The notes under the pieces were generated by a model. The model did no database searches and was not told where the DNA came from. It worked only from the letters and a program-made list of their open reading frames with translations. Below are positions 10,096 to 21,902 of a DNA stretch of 64,000 nucleotides, in pieces; the first letter of the stretch is position 1, and the number at the start of each line of letters is the position of its first letter. This stretch comes from Pseudoneurospora amorphoporcata (lineage: Eukaryota; Ascomycota; Sordariomycetes; Sordariales; Sordariaceae). Location of the stretch: NCBI GenBank assembly GCA_033297205.1, contig MU859229.1, positions 1 to 64,000 of the forward strand, in the 5' to 3' direction. The translations under genes and the position numbers were made by a program.

Positions 10096-10563
10096 TTAGA
10101 AGGAAAGCGGGAAGGATAGGGACTCGGTGTCCCCACTCCTGCGTCCTCGCGCGTCAATATCCGATGCGATCTCCTCAGCGGAGACTTGTTCCTTGTCCTC
10201 CTTCTTGTCCTTCTCCGCCGCCATTTTGTTCGCCTTCGCCTCCGCCATCTCTCGCTTCCTCCGCTCTATGCTCTGGTGCGCACGCCACGCAGGGTCGTCA
10301 CGCTTCCGGAGGATCTCTAGGTAATCGTTATGACCATCTTCGACATACGTGCCCGCGAAGTCGGGGAACACGTCGTCGTTGCCGGACCAGGCGTCTATTG
10401 CTTCTGTAAAGCTGAGGTCGTCGGATTGGATCCACGCAATGACCGTCTCCCACCAAGACCAGAATGACCATTTGGCTGGGGTCTCAGGGGCGGTGGTCGG
10501 GCCAGCAGGCAAAGGCGAGAAGGGGGAGGGGAGGGTGGTGGTGATGGTGGTGGTGGAAAACAT
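10096..10563 (-). CDS. Small orphan protein, RGRRSG-tail family member B
   Basis: A single exon of 155 residues, 186 bp upstream of member A in transcription direction and on the same strand. The N-terminus is Thr/Pro-rich, followed by a Trp-rich amphipathic segment (WSFWSWWETVIAWIQ) and acidic residues. A Lys/Glu-rich helical region (RKREMAEAKANKMAAEKDKK) precedes the tail VSAEEIASDIDARGRRSGDT and ends SLSFPLSF. The tail aligns with member A (EEI-x2-D-x3-RGRRS) and less closely with member C. No clear signal peptide is seen. The function is unknown. Confidence 0.55.
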   Translation of the reverse strand: MFSTTTITTTLPSPFSPLPAGPTTAPETPAKWSFWSWWETVIAWIQSDDLSFTEAIDAWSGNDDVFPDFAGTYVEDGHNDYLEILRKRDDPAWRAHQSIERRKREMAEAKANKMAAEKDKKEDKEQVSAEEIASDIDARGRRSGDTESLSFPLSF

Positions 10564-12600
10564 GTTGTCGACGTTGGTGTTTGGTTTTGGTGTTGACCTT
10601 GGGGTGGGCTGGTTGACGATGAGATTTTCTTGATGGAAGATCTCAGTTAGCTAAAGCCCAGCCAAGTGGGCAAGACTGAATGTGAAACTGGAGGATGGAG
10701 TGTGATGTACAGTTACTTGGTTGATGAAGGTGGCTTGGATGATTGGTATTGCTCACACCACCTTGGTAGCGTAGCGATATGTATTCGACGATGAGTGTGG
10801 AATCGAGATGGGTTTTCTAGAAGCCTTGGAGAAGACTCTACTTGATTGAATAATCTTGAGTTAGGCGATGATTGATGTGTTTGAGACTTCTGGTGATATG
10901 AGAAAAGAGGAAGAAGAAGAAGAAGGTGGCGGCCCTGGGGATTAAGTATGTAGTTCATCGGCCCTCTGGATTTTTCCAGCACGTACTTCCGGACCTTGCT
11001 CATGCTGCAAGTAATTAGATACGAGTGCATCTCCGGACAGGAGGGAATAACTGGGGTGCATTATTGGTTGCCCTGTAGATGTTTCTTTCGGAGTTGGTGA
11101 TGAATATCTGCAGTCTGATGCCTGTCCTGAACCAGCTCCCTCCGAGGGTGACATGGCATATATGCATCATCAGGCAAATAGCAACATCATGAATCTTTGG
11201 TCATATTGCTTCAGTTCCATCTCCTATCTCAAAGACAGGCAAAACTTGGGAAACTCGGTTTTAAGGTTGCGGAGTTCAAGCTGCACTCTCCCCTTTTCGA
11301 CACGCAACGCCAAGTTTTTCGACCACGCTGAGGACACTCAACGGCACTGCCGTAGTTGCTCTTGGTTTCGCGACGAGTGTCGTTCTGACTTCATAATTGG
11401 CCAAATCCCAAACGCCCTGTGATACTTAGCTACTCGAGTCAAAGTACGATGATTTAAAAAAGGAAATGTACGTTGCAAAGGCTGGGCGCAGCGACTGCAA
11501 TCGTCCCTAAAGCAAGCACTTGGTGACTTTTAAAGTAGCTAAGAAAAATACAAATGAACACTTGGATGTAGTAAACCGAAAAGTAAATTTTTTGGGGGCA
11601 GATAATGGGAGTTCTTTTTGTTGTGGTAGGGAGGTATCACCAAATCGAAAGAAAGAAAAAAATTCAAAAATTGGTGCGGGTAGGAAAAAAGTGGGTGCGC
11701 CGAGGGTCACTCTTGCCAAAAGCAACCCGCCAGATCTTTAATCATGCGCTTTCTGCACAAATCGAAAAAGGAGGTGCTATTGCTTGATACTGGCCTCCTC
11801 CCGCGGCCCCGAGTTTCGAGATCCGGAGTTTGGGACCAGCCTGGTGGGTGAACTCAATACGTACCTCTACGCAAGTCATTCAAAATGAAAATAAATAAAA
11901 ATAGGGGCTGCTACGGTAGGTCCCAGCCAGCCCCTGCAACGACTCTGGCATCGAGAATTACACCGGCGGTCGGCAAACAGTCAGCAAACTCGATTGACTA
12001 TTATCGACGTGGTGCACCCTGATCCTACAAACAGGAAAGGTCGCTGTCGTCCCTACCTAGCGTAGAGCGTTGCCTTACAACCCGTTCAATCCTTGGGGAG
12101 TTGCAGAGTGAAATACTGACGCCGTTCACTCGGCACTGGGATGATGGCACCGAAACCGAGAACAAAGAAGCCGACGCGCAGACAAAACCGCCAAATTGAC
12201 GCTCACCCTTGATGACAACGGCCTCTCCATTTTGGTCTCGAAAAAAAAGTAATAATTGGGTCAGAGGTAGGTAGTTGTTGTATTCTTCTATGCTCCTGCC
12301 CAAGGTATCTAAGTACCTACACAAGAAATATTCCAATTTGAGGGGGAAAGTACATCCACGGAATTTCTCGTTTCTAGTAAGTCGCGGAAATATATCATCC
12401 CTTTCCTCCGTCGTACATGTATCCGTCGCCCCCCTCATTTTGTTGCTCGTCCATTTTCCAAATCCGGTCGATCAGCGCAGCGGGCTCTCTCTCCACCGGC
12501 ATTGAAAACTCGCCGGACGTGGAAAACTCATACGTACCTATACCTGAGTTTTCCGCCTTCTGTCGACCCCCATGCTCCCCATACTAGGTCACCGGGGATC
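10564..12600. other. Intergenic between family members B and C
   Basis: Only short ORFs without motifs on either strand. GAA-rich purine runs lie near 10905-10925. No further copy of the RGRRSG tail was found here. Confidence 0.45.
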
Positions 12601-12933
12601 TCAACGAGAAGGATCAGGGGAAGGAGGAGCAGAGAGAGAATCCCAAGAGGGAAAAGGGGCGCGGGAAGGAAAGCGGGATGAGGAAGGGCTCGGGGCACCG
12701 CTTCTGCGCCTCCTAGCCGCCATGTCCTCCTCCTCTTCCTCCTCCTGTTGCTGTTGTTGGTATTGGTGCTGGTGATTCTGGTGTTGGTGCTCGTGATGAT
12801 GGTCATGGTGATGCTGGTGCCCGTGGGCGACGGGGTTCGTTCGAATGCCCCGGCGTTGGAGCAGCACATACACCACCACCACCACCACCAAGCTCAAGAC
12901 AACCAACGTCCCAATAATGAAGGCGATTAACAT
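12601..12933 (-). CDS. Small membrane protein, RGRRSG-tail family member C
   Basis: A single exon of 110 residues. It starts with a strong N-terminal membrane span (MLIAFIIGTLVVLSLVVVVV), then a His/Gln-rich low-complexity region and six consecutive Glu. It ends with the tail DMAARRRRSGAPSPSSSRFP followed by SRAPFPSWDS. The tail SSSRFPS-x-AP matches member A, and RRRSG matches both A and B. Many codons in the shared part differ synonymously from A (AGT/AGC, TCT/TCC, CGA/CGC), which supports selection on protein. The likely topology is a short N-terminal anchor with a cytosolic or lumenal basic tail. The function is unknown. Confidence 0.55.
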   Translation of the reverse strand: MLIAFIIGTLVVLSLVVVVVVYVLLQRRGIRTNPVAHGHQHHHDHHHEHQHQNHQHQYQQQQQEEEEEEDMAARRRRSGAPSPSSSRFPSRAPFPSWDSLSAPPSPDPSR

Positions 12934-13349
12934 GGTGTCGATCGGAATGTGGTTTTGTATATTTTCTTGATGTAGCCGGGACGAAGTCTTTCCCGTTGCA
13001 CAAAGTTAGCTTAGAGCCCAAGCAGGAATGGATATGAGGCGGAGTTGGGAGACTATTGTACTCGGGGGCTGCTGAAGGCCTTTTAGCGAATTGTTCGCTG
13101 GAGGATTTATCAATTATGCTCAGGTACTGGGAGTGTGGAGGGGTTAGCAAAAAGGGGGAAGTATCTGGGATGGATATCGAGGATACCTAGGCTTGAGGAG
13201 AGTTACAGTTTGTTGAGCGATCAGGTCTGACACTTTGACTTTGTGGTGAAGGAGCCGTCTCTAAAGAGAAGAAAGAGAAGTGAAATAAGGATAAGGGCGG
13301 AGAAGTTGTAGAGTGGTTGAATACTACCAGCAGCTCATGGAGCCTCGAC

Positions 13350-13366
13350 TTTTTTTTTTTTTTTTT
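13350..13366. repeat. Poly(T)17
   Basis: 17 consecutive T on the plus strand in non-coding DNA. Confidence 0.9.
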
Positions 13367-16300
13367 CGCCGGGCAGCAGAGGCATGTACGGGCTCTAGCC
13401 TTCAGAACGCGTTGATTTGTTTTTGACGGGTGCATCTTTCGTTCCCGCATATATGCAGGTATTGTTCGGAGTTCCTTTATCATAAGAAGATGCGATTACC
13501 AGTTTCCATCTCCGCCAGCTCTCTCTTGAAGCTGCAGATATGAAAAGCATGATGGTATGAGGCGAAGCCAAATTCGCGCCGGGAGCCAGATTCTGTGAAC
13601 ACTTTTGCGAATCGAAGTCGGAAAGAAAAAATCTTAACAATGCTGGATACAAATCCACTGCTGCTGCTATAGTTAGATGAGGTCAGGAAATAAAAAAAAT
13701 TGAGTGTCCGACCCAGGCGGCCGGGTTGGGATATCCGTACATATATGGATGGTTGATGCGACTACGTGGTGCCCCTGGCAAGACGCGACAGGACTTTGGC
13801 TGCAGCAAAGAGCATTTCTTTGGACCGGCATATATGCGCAATGAAGGGCTCTTGATGCAGATATCTGCGATGCCAGTGTGTGAACTCCGGGGCTCAATAC
13901 TTGTATCGAACAGCTCTGGCCGACGGGATTTCCTGACAGTAACGGCACGTGGATGGACGATCGGACCGAAGTTGACTGTGATCCGTCTCGGACTTGGACA
14001 AGCGCCTCCGATGTGGCTGGTATGTCAGGTCTGCATCTGTCGGCATGAGTTAGTTAAGGGGATGCTGCAGTGCAATGTCCTGGTTTGGGCTGTGAGAGTT
14101 AACAAGCATGGACCTGCTACAAGATCCAGCCTCCCGCCGTGACTTCCTTCCGGTACCAGCTACATAGTCGGCGGTAGTTGAAGATAGAATCATCCGCTTG
14201 GAACTGCCGTGTGTAGAAGCGAGTCACTGAACATGCTGGTATGATTGTCGGTCGCCCCGTCTTCCAGGCTGGCTTCCTCTGCAACCCCACGCGTCATTCT
14301 GTGATGCCTTCACGGTAGACAATCAAGCCTTCCTCGCCCTTTCCTGCTCATATTGATACGTGACTTCCTACCCAGTTGCATTGACTTATCCACGGTACCT
14401 AGGTACAAAGGAATTCCAGAAAGACCTCGGGACTCTTGGTGTTTTGAGGAAAGAGCGGCCTGGCCGCTGCCCCTGAAGACGACGGGGTCGGGTGCAACAA
14501 ACTAGCAGTTGTTAGTCCGCTACCGCCGACCCTTGGCAGAAATCCACGCACTATGTTAAGGGCACATCTCATTCAACCCATGTTCATTGTTTTCCACCTC
14601 CACTTGAGAAGTGGGCATCGTCCCGCGACACTTGCCCACAGTCGACGGTCCCAGGACACTCGGCCTTCCCTTCTTATTCGCCTTCAGTTTCCTATCAGTC
14701 TACAAACTACAGCAAGGCAGCCAGCTCTTCCTTTAGATTGACTACGACCACCTTCCTCTGGGCAGACGAGGTACGGTCACGTCACCCCTTGATATCATCC
14801 ATCGATGGCATCGACTGATATAAACGGCCGTGCTTGAAACTGGGAAGAGCACCTCACAGTGAAAGCCACACCTCCAGTCGCCAAAACTACCTAGGTGACT
14901 GCCTACCTTACCCAGCATCAAGACGCGGACACACTTGGCTCAGCACCTACACACTCATGTTTCTGTTCCTCCAGTATCTCACACATGCGACCAGCACGAG
15001 CAGACACCATCCATTCACACAAGTCGTTGCAGTGTCAACTGTAAACTGCCAAACGACAAACATGCCGCCGGCTTTCCATCTACCACATCCCTCGCGAGAC
15101 GAGGACAGGCTAATGAGCATGAAGCTGGGCCGTTCGCGGCATCACATTCTTCAGCTTTGATACTATCCACCATTTCCTAGGGCCCCAGAGTCAAACAGCA
15201 CAGTCCGCCGTGGCCCGCCTCATTAGGGAGTCTCATGTCATAGGGCCGATTGAGGCAAATAATCTCGAGCCCATTCGGCACACCCATGCGATAGTGATGC
15301 CCACGACGAGGTCACAACCAACCGAAACCGCATACAGAAACAGCGCACATATCTTCTTCACTTCCAGAATGGAAGGCACCCAACACACCGGGCCACACAC
15401 GACTTCGTTTCTCGGTCTCTGACGTCTGGATCTCCACGATTCCCAGCAAAGCCAGAACGGCCAGAACGGCAAGAAAGAAAACACCACGCCAGCCAATGTG
15501 CCAATTTCACATCCATTGCCACCCTGACCCCCATCGGAAACCCCATTCAAATCGACAAATCTACATCGCACTTCATGCCAATGGCCGCCCCGCGATCGAT
15601 GGAATCCTGGGATTCCTGAATGGAAAGTCAATGACACCATACCACAGCCGATCCATCAGTCGGTGCACCTTCTCGCGATCCTCTGCCACTTTGTCGCCTT
15701 CTTCAGCCGCACCAACACGTTGACCTTGATTCACGTGGTGACCAGCATCCTTACCGTGTGGTATTGTGTCCTCGACAAAATCACCATTTCCATGATAGCA
15801 GGACAGCACTCAGCCATCAACGTGCATTAGTTGCCGCATCAATACCGTCTCGGCATCTTATTCAATCGTGCCAACGGGCCGAACCTGGTTCATGTGGCCT
15901 CCTTTGGCAAACTCGGCACGTCGACCATTTGGCTCATGTCACCGTCTTCCACCTGTCCGCTTGGTTCCCTCTTGCGCTCCTGCTAGGTCATTGGGATCGT
16001 TGCAATCCGACCAAGCTTGGTCAGCTTTTCTACTCAACGCCTGTTCGGGTCCGCAGTTTTCCCTAATTTGCCATCTTAACGCGCATGGTCCGCAGCTGCA
16101 CTCATGCAGCATCAAGGCAGCGTTAAGGCAAGCCAAGACTATGGACGGATGCACTTATTTTGAGGGCTCCCTCTCTCCCTTCCTCTTCTTTCTTTCTTCC
16201 TCTTTCAATCAACGAGTTCACCATCACTATCACCACCGTCATCACCCTTCTCATCGTCACCACCCTGCTCATTGTCACTCAGATAGTCATCGTCACGCAG

Positions 16301-16784
16301 ATAGTAAAATTCAGTTAGGAATAGCCTCGACCATTTCCTTTTTGCCATTGACTGCGATTTGGGCACGTCCCAGAATCTCCTCCTTTACAGACCTTCGCCT
16401 ATTCAATCGCCGCTTCTGTATAGTAACCAGCGATCCCCTCCAGCAGTTAGCTGGATCTCTCTCTTTCCAATACGCCATCATCATTCCCATCTTTCGTGAT
16501 CTATCTCACATTACCTCTAACACTGGGATGAGCTGGGGCCAGTGTGAGAAGGGAGAATTGAGGAAGATAAAAGGGACAACTTGTATCTGTGCACGAGTAG
16601 TCTATTTCGTGTTCTTCTCAATGTTAAGTCACGCGAGTTATCTTGCCCTTCACTTTTGAGGTATACGGTAGACGTGCCCAAGCAACGAAAAGCACGCAAC
16701 CAGGACACTCAGTAAGTAATGCTTCGCACAGTTGCTTCCAATCCTTCTCACCTGATACGTCTGGTCTACTAGCAATCCGGTATG

Positions 16785-16812
16785 TTTTTTTTTTTTTTTT
16801 TTTTTTTTTTTT
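16785..16812. repeat. Poly(T)28
   Basis: 28 consecutive T followed by a short TG-rich stretch, in non-coding DNA. Confidence 0.9.
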
Positions 16813-17519
16813 GTTTGTGTGTGTGTTTTCCTTTTTTCAAACATGCGGAAGAATTTGCATTGCGCATTGCGCGTTGGAAGCGCATGTACCCAAACTCCGG
16901 GCCTTGCGTTCTAGGATCTAGGGAAATTGGACATACTCTGTAAGCATCTTGCAAGACATGCCTCTTCATAAATTGTATGTATGAGAATGATTCTGATCGT
17001 CTCTCCATACCCTCTAGCGCCGTCCTCCTTGTCCTTGAATAAGGGGATCAGACACGGCACCAGCAGAATCGATGTACTCGCTATTGGGAAGGCAGGCGAT
17101 TCAAGCCCCGACGAGTACAGTGCTCCGCGGGGTCAACATGCCTCCTTCACCATTTTCCGCGGACATAAAACGCACATATTCGAGCAGTATGCTTACGCGT
17201 TATGCCTGATTTACCTAAATTTTGAAAATGTGAGGCCCGCGTCTTTGCGGTATGCGCATCTTGGATGCAGGCCTTGGCCGGTGGTGTTCTGCATTGAAGG
17301 GTCTCAACGTGCCTTCCCCTCCTTCATTGTCGGTTATAAGCAGATTTGATTACCTGTTCAAACCCATACAAATAAACCCCCTTCCCTGGCTATCCAGGGT
17401 TTCCTGTCTCTCCCAAGACTCTTCCCGTCCACAACCTTTCGTTTTTCCCATCAGCAACTTCTCCTAGCATCTCCAACCACGACATCGCCACAACTTTAAT
17501 TATCTTACTCTAGCCCAAC

Positions 17520-17633
17520 ATGGACGTTTACCGATGTCGCACCACTAACTGCCCCTTTTACCCCACCACTGTCCCTACTCAAGCCACGACAGCATGTCCT
17601 ATGACCAAAACATGGATTTTCACCAAATGAAAT
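17520..17633 (+). CDS. Short ORF overlapping the start of the 17594 gene
   Basis: ATG at 17520 opens 37 residues (MDVYRCRTTNCPFYPTTVPT onwards), ending in TGA after the downstream ATG at 17594, in a different frame. It could be an overlapping uORF that lowers translation of the main frame, or the original N-terminus separated by another frame shift. The Cys-containing start looks protein-like. Neither reading can be decided here. Confidence 0.3.
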
Positions 17634-18917
17634 ATGGCATCGTCTCCAAGCCATACGTCTGGGAGACCCTGCCAATCTCTTTCGGTCCTCTCTACTGGGA
17701 ATACACACCATCGAGGGACGACTGGAACAAACATCTCGAGTTCCAACTCGAGGAGAAGTACCAGGAGGAGAAGGCCAGAAGATTGAAAGAACATCTAGTG
17801 AGCTGCATCTGGTCTTGGTTCAAGTTCCCGCTCCAGTGCTTCGGTGGCTCCTCTCAGCAGCAGGAGAGTCCGACGACGATGGCAATGGAACCTCAAGACA
17901 TCCAGCCGCTCACGAAACTGACGCCTCCAAAGCCCGCAATCCGAAATTCAAAGAACATCATGGTCTCGTTCCACTTTCCCGAGGAGATCCTTCGGAAGCC
18001 AGAGTGCATCCCCAACCCAACCGAATGGTTTGTCGAGCTCCGGCACTTCTTTGTCGACCTTCCCCAGCAGCTCGGGCAACTTGAAGAGTTCTCGATGATG
18101 ACTGCCAATGCCGGTACCACTACAGAAAATGACGAGGACGTAAAGACCATTCGCATCACTGGCGATACCCCAACCTGAAGTGTGTTCGTCGCATCGTGTT
18201 CTCGCAGCGAGCAAAGGACGGCAAATGGTTGATCGGCCGTTGGATGGTTGTTGCCTACGTCTTTGCATCCACCCCGGAAGCTCTTCAGCAGTTGGATTGG
18301 TGCCAGTTGATCTGTTCTGATATCATGGCCGAGTAAGTTCGCCTTCAGTCCTCCCCTCAACCTAGACCCCCCATCTCAATACCTGTACCACTCTGCTCTC
18401 TCCTGCCTTTGGTTTATATACCTTAAGCAGTCCTCGTTGTGGTGGTGGCATAAGCCTCTACCTGAATGACATTTACCGCGACCAGATTTTAGCCCTAGTA
18501 ACTGACACTTTTTTTTACCATTCTCTTAGTCTCCATGCCTACAGCGCAGGGCCAGAAAAGCTCGAAGTAACCTATAGTGCTCAATGGACGAAAATCTACC
18601 GGCTCGACCGAAAACCGACGGCGTCGTCCGAGCATGCCTGTCAATACGGTGAGATAACCGGGGCCTCGGAGTCTGAGGAGACTGAGGCTGAGGGCATTTT
18701 GGACACGCAAATGGTGCCTACCGCTTATCACATGGTACCTACCGGCAGTCCCTATGGGCCGTCTCATATGAGATACGCGCCGGTTCCCCCCGGAGTGGCT
18801 ATTCCCCCGGAGCTCAAGGACCGTTGTCATCTTATCGACCGGACCTGGCCATCTTTGATGGCAGGTGGTGCCTCTATACCGGATACAACTTTGGACAAGG
18901 AGTGGGATATGATTTGA
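17594..18917 (+). CDS. Orphan protein gene with an apparent frame break
   Basis: I do not recognise the family. The first segment runs from ATG 17594 (MSYDQNMDFHQMKYGIVSKP) to a TGA at 18176. A second frame is coding immediately after (KCVRRIVFSQRAKDGKWLIG, then STPEALQQLDWCQLI) up to 18332. It is followed by a 197-nt intron (donor GTAAGT at 18333, branch CTGAC, acceptor CTTAG at 18529) and a final exon 18530-18917 ending DTTLDKEWDMI. The first two segments join either by one missing base in the CCCC run at 18168-18171 or by a 41-nt intron 18140-18180 (GTAAAG...AAG), which restores frame but is shorter than usual and lacks a good branch site. The precise product length is therefore open, about 370 residues if joined. 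Confidence 0.5.
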
Positions 18918-20955
18918 TCGATTATTTTTCTTTGAAGGTGCGCTTGAAAACAAGAAAAGGTTGGAGGTGTGTTCCCTAAGAGTACCCACCTAGCTGAAGT
19001 GGACATGGAATGATGGAAGGAAGTAAATGGCCCGCAGATGCGGCTTTTTGTGCGGTTTCGACTTTTGAGGTTGGACTTTTGGCCAGATTATGTAGAGCAG
19101 GAGATGTCGCTTACATCTTGTTTTTATATTTTGGGCTGGATTTATGTCCCTGGTCAGCCTGCTCATGTTGGCGGCTGGAATGACTTGTGTTCCATGCTCT
19201 ACATGTAGGTAGGTATCAAGGACAAATATTAACCCTCATTTCGCAACGAAATACATCAAGTTATGCGGAGCCTCGACTTTCATTAGCTTGATAGGTATAG
19301 GTACCTTAGCCGTGATTTTCTCCCCTGAACCTTCGTACTCTTCGTTGATCATCCTCTTTCTCCTACCTTCCTCCAAAGAAATCTTGACGGTCTCAGTAAT
19401 GACCGCTCAGGAAATATTCCTCGACGGTGATGCCATGTCCATCGACGGAAGAATCTTGCCCAGATCCATGATCCCTTGTTGTTCCCAGGCACCGGCTCCG
19501 GTGGCTTGCTCCCCTCCTCGCCATCGCTCTTCTTCTGTATGACCGTCCATCTATCTATCCCACAGGTAATCCCCCTCTTCTAATCACAATACCCGTGCAA
19601 AGTAATCCGTCATGAGGTCATTTGGCGACAAGAAGGCATCATGACAACTCTACAAAAGTCGTGCGAACGCTCCATGTCGATCCAGCTTTGAATAAACATG
19701 GTCCGCCGCCCACTTCTGCTAGGTGTTGTTTAGAGAGTATGTATGCTACATCGGCAATGTCACGTTCTCGCTGTTTTGTTGTTCTGTCGTCGAAGAAGAA
19801 GACTGCTGTTTGATCATGCAAAGCTTGTTATGAAGAAGAGAAAAACTAGGCCCACATAGGTCCCTACACTCACACGTATCCCATATATAACCCCAACCAT
19901 GCCAAGCCTCTGACAGTCCACTGACAGTCCAAACTCCACCACGACAGCTGCATGTGAAATCCCCGTTTTCCCCGCTAAAATACCTCAATCTCAATGCACG
20001 AAATATTTGCGAAATTTTCTGGGGTCGCTGGCACGCGATTTACATCGTCACATCGCTCTACCCCATGGCACATCTGGGTGTGGCGGGAGGTTTGACGACG
20101 ACGACGACGAGTAAAACACCAGCGTAGATATCACCAAGTAAATAAAAGAGACGGGATTCCAGCCATCAAGAAAGCAGACTGGTTGTGTACGTGTGACTAG
20201 GTAGAGATGTCGAAGTTTACAACACCACAAAAGTATCACGACTCTAGCGGCAATGATCTGGTGCACTTACAGCGGTCTTTTCAGCGCACTTGTCAGCTTG
20301 AGCAGGGATGTTAGATAACACGAGAAAACGGCATTTTACCAGCTAAAACGGCTGTATATTATGACAGCTGTCATGGGTGGGGATACGTGTGAGTGTAGAG
20401 GGGGATGTGTGTGGGCCTAGTTTTTCTCATGAAGAAACGTACCCGAGCTCCAGGCAGTGAGTGGTGGTGCTTGTTAATGTTGTGTGGTGAGAGAGGGGCG
20501 TGGAAAAGGAAACGAGAGGCCTTTCGTTTTCGAAGCCCGAGAGTACTGCTGGAAGGAGGGGGAGGCTTTGGTCAAGGTTCTGGTTGTGGTTCGCGCCACT
20601 GTCATTGTCGTTGGATGAGTGGTGCTCATGGGGCATGGCAGATAAACCAAAAGATTGACGCGCACCCGACGAGTGGCGACGTGGTCACCGGTTTCGTTGT
20701 CGTTGTCGTTGTCGTTATTAGGATTACCACTGCCCTGCACAAAAATGGTCTTGAGAGTCATGTCTTTGACTCCTGAGAGAAATACCGATGGCGGAAGGAT
20801 CCTGCCAAATTCCGAGTCAGCGCCGAACCCAAACCAGGGAGAAAAAAAAAAAAAAAAAAAAAAAAGGAAAGTGGGCAGGAATCGAACGTTGGACGTGATG
20901 ACATTCTGGAAAGGAGTAGAAGAGCCTTATTTGCGTAGCCGGAAGACGCCAGCTA
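18918..20955. other. Intergenic; no supported gene
   Basis: Short motif-free ORFs only. It contains ACG trinucleotide repeats near 20095-20110 and a GTCGTT-type repeat near 20693-20717. A 24-nt A run sits at 20842-20865. Confidence 0.45.
20842..20865. repeat. Poly(A)24
   Basis: 24 consecutive A on the plus strand, directly before a short tRNA-B-box-like sequence at about 20871-20884. Confidence 0.9.
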
Positions 20956-21480
20956 TCAATCACCGAGGTTCTTCAATAACTCTCGGACGAGCCTCGCTAG
21001 GTGCCGTGTGGGAGGCCAGCAGCCCTCACGGTCTAGGAGACAATTGTCTATCACACGAAATGGTTCCAGCACTCCTCTGACAACTGCGTAGGTTACCCTA
21101 CTGAGTTCTACCCGACAAGCACCCTGACGGACGATTGGGTCGAGCAAATGTGATGCGTCCACCACACCGCTTGACCACGAGCTGCCGACCCACTGAAATT
21201 GCTGAGAGGCTGGTTGCAAGGTTTGGCTTATGTACAGGGTCATCATCAATTCCACTGGATGGTCAGTGCCCGTGTTGAGGATGGATAACGGGACAGCTAG
21301 ACCCAATAACAAAGCTGCTTTCGGTAGACTCCATGTTAACGTCGCAGATACGGGGATAAGAAAACCCCAGAGCGAGGGCAGATACTTAAGGTATACTAGT
21401 CCGTCGCTTGTGCATAGGATCTTCATCGCTGACCTCGTCACTCCAATGAGTAGGACTAACAGGTGTTGTCGAGAACGCAT
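20956..21480 (-). CDS. Possible membrane protein of unknown function
   Basis: A 174-codon open frame from ATG 21480. The N-terminal half is hydrophobic (HLLVLLIGVTRSAMKIL; LWGFLIPVSATLTWSL; AALLLGLAVPLSIL), consistent with two or three membrane segments. The C-terminal half is charged and ends TRHLARLVRELLKNLGD. No family is recognised, codon use is not strongly biased, and no intron is needed. It may be a real orphan gene or a chance ORF. Confidence 0.3.
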   Translation of the reverse strand: MRSRQHLLVLLIGVTRSAMKILCTSDGLVYLKYLPSLWGFLIPVSATLTWSLPKAALLLGLAVPLSILNTGTDHPVELMMTLYISQTLQPASQQFQWVGSSWSSGVVDASHLLDPIVRQGACRVELSRVTYAVVRGVLEPFRVIDNCLLDREGCWPPTRHLARLVRELLKNLGD

Positions 21481-21902
21481 GGTGCCATCATCTCGATGAA
21501 GCTGTCCACTATAGATGGGTGTGCACTAACACTTACACCAAAACCAAGCTGTCAGTTGTTTAGTGGACCGTTTATAGAAAAAGAGGCCCACCCTTCAAAG
21601 CAGTGACCAATCATGAAATCCGGATTTGTGTCAGCCCGGGCTCAGTCGAACACCGAACCCCAAACAGTCACGTCAATTCCAACGTCACTCGTCGACAACT
21701 TGCAATGTAGGTAGGTAGCACCATCACCAACCTTGCCGGTGGCCTTCCCGACCCATTTTGGGAAATGCGAGCTGCGTCCATATATACTCCAGGCTATTTA
21801 TTACCACTGACGCACACCGGCGCGCACCAGCTGGCAAACACGCGTCGTCCAGTCCACAACCCAATTTCCAACAAGAGAAAACCTGCCGTCTGCACGCACA
21901 CC
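21481..21902. promoter_or_regulatory. Divergent region upstream of hnt3
   Basis: Contains TAGGTAGGTAG at about 21709-21719. The hnt3 frame is open upstream to 21765, but this part is probably 5' UTR. Confidence 0.35.

Larger units (their letters stand above)
12934..17519. other. Long region without a supported gene
   Basis: Many overlapping ORFs occur on both strands, none with a recognisable domain. 15230-15950 is unusual in having hydrophobic frames on both strands, for example minus-frame GWRGVFFLAVLAVLALLG near 15450-15500, broken by stops, possibly a decayed membrane protein. A 263-codon plus ORF at 15868-16659 is His/Ser-rich (HHHYHHRHHPSHRHH) and probably spurious. T runs lie at 13350-13366 and 16785-16812. 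Confidence 0.4.

Noticed and set aside
15868..16659. 263-codon plus-strand ORF with His-rich repeats
   Set aside because: Composition follows CAC/CATCAC simple repeats; no conserved-looking segment and no promoter or intron context.
20866..20960. tRNA-like B box (minus strand GTTCGATTCC followed by TGCCCAC)
   Set aside because: The T-stem does not pair, no matching acceptor 5' strand or proper D arm was found, and no clear anticodon arm. At most a relic.
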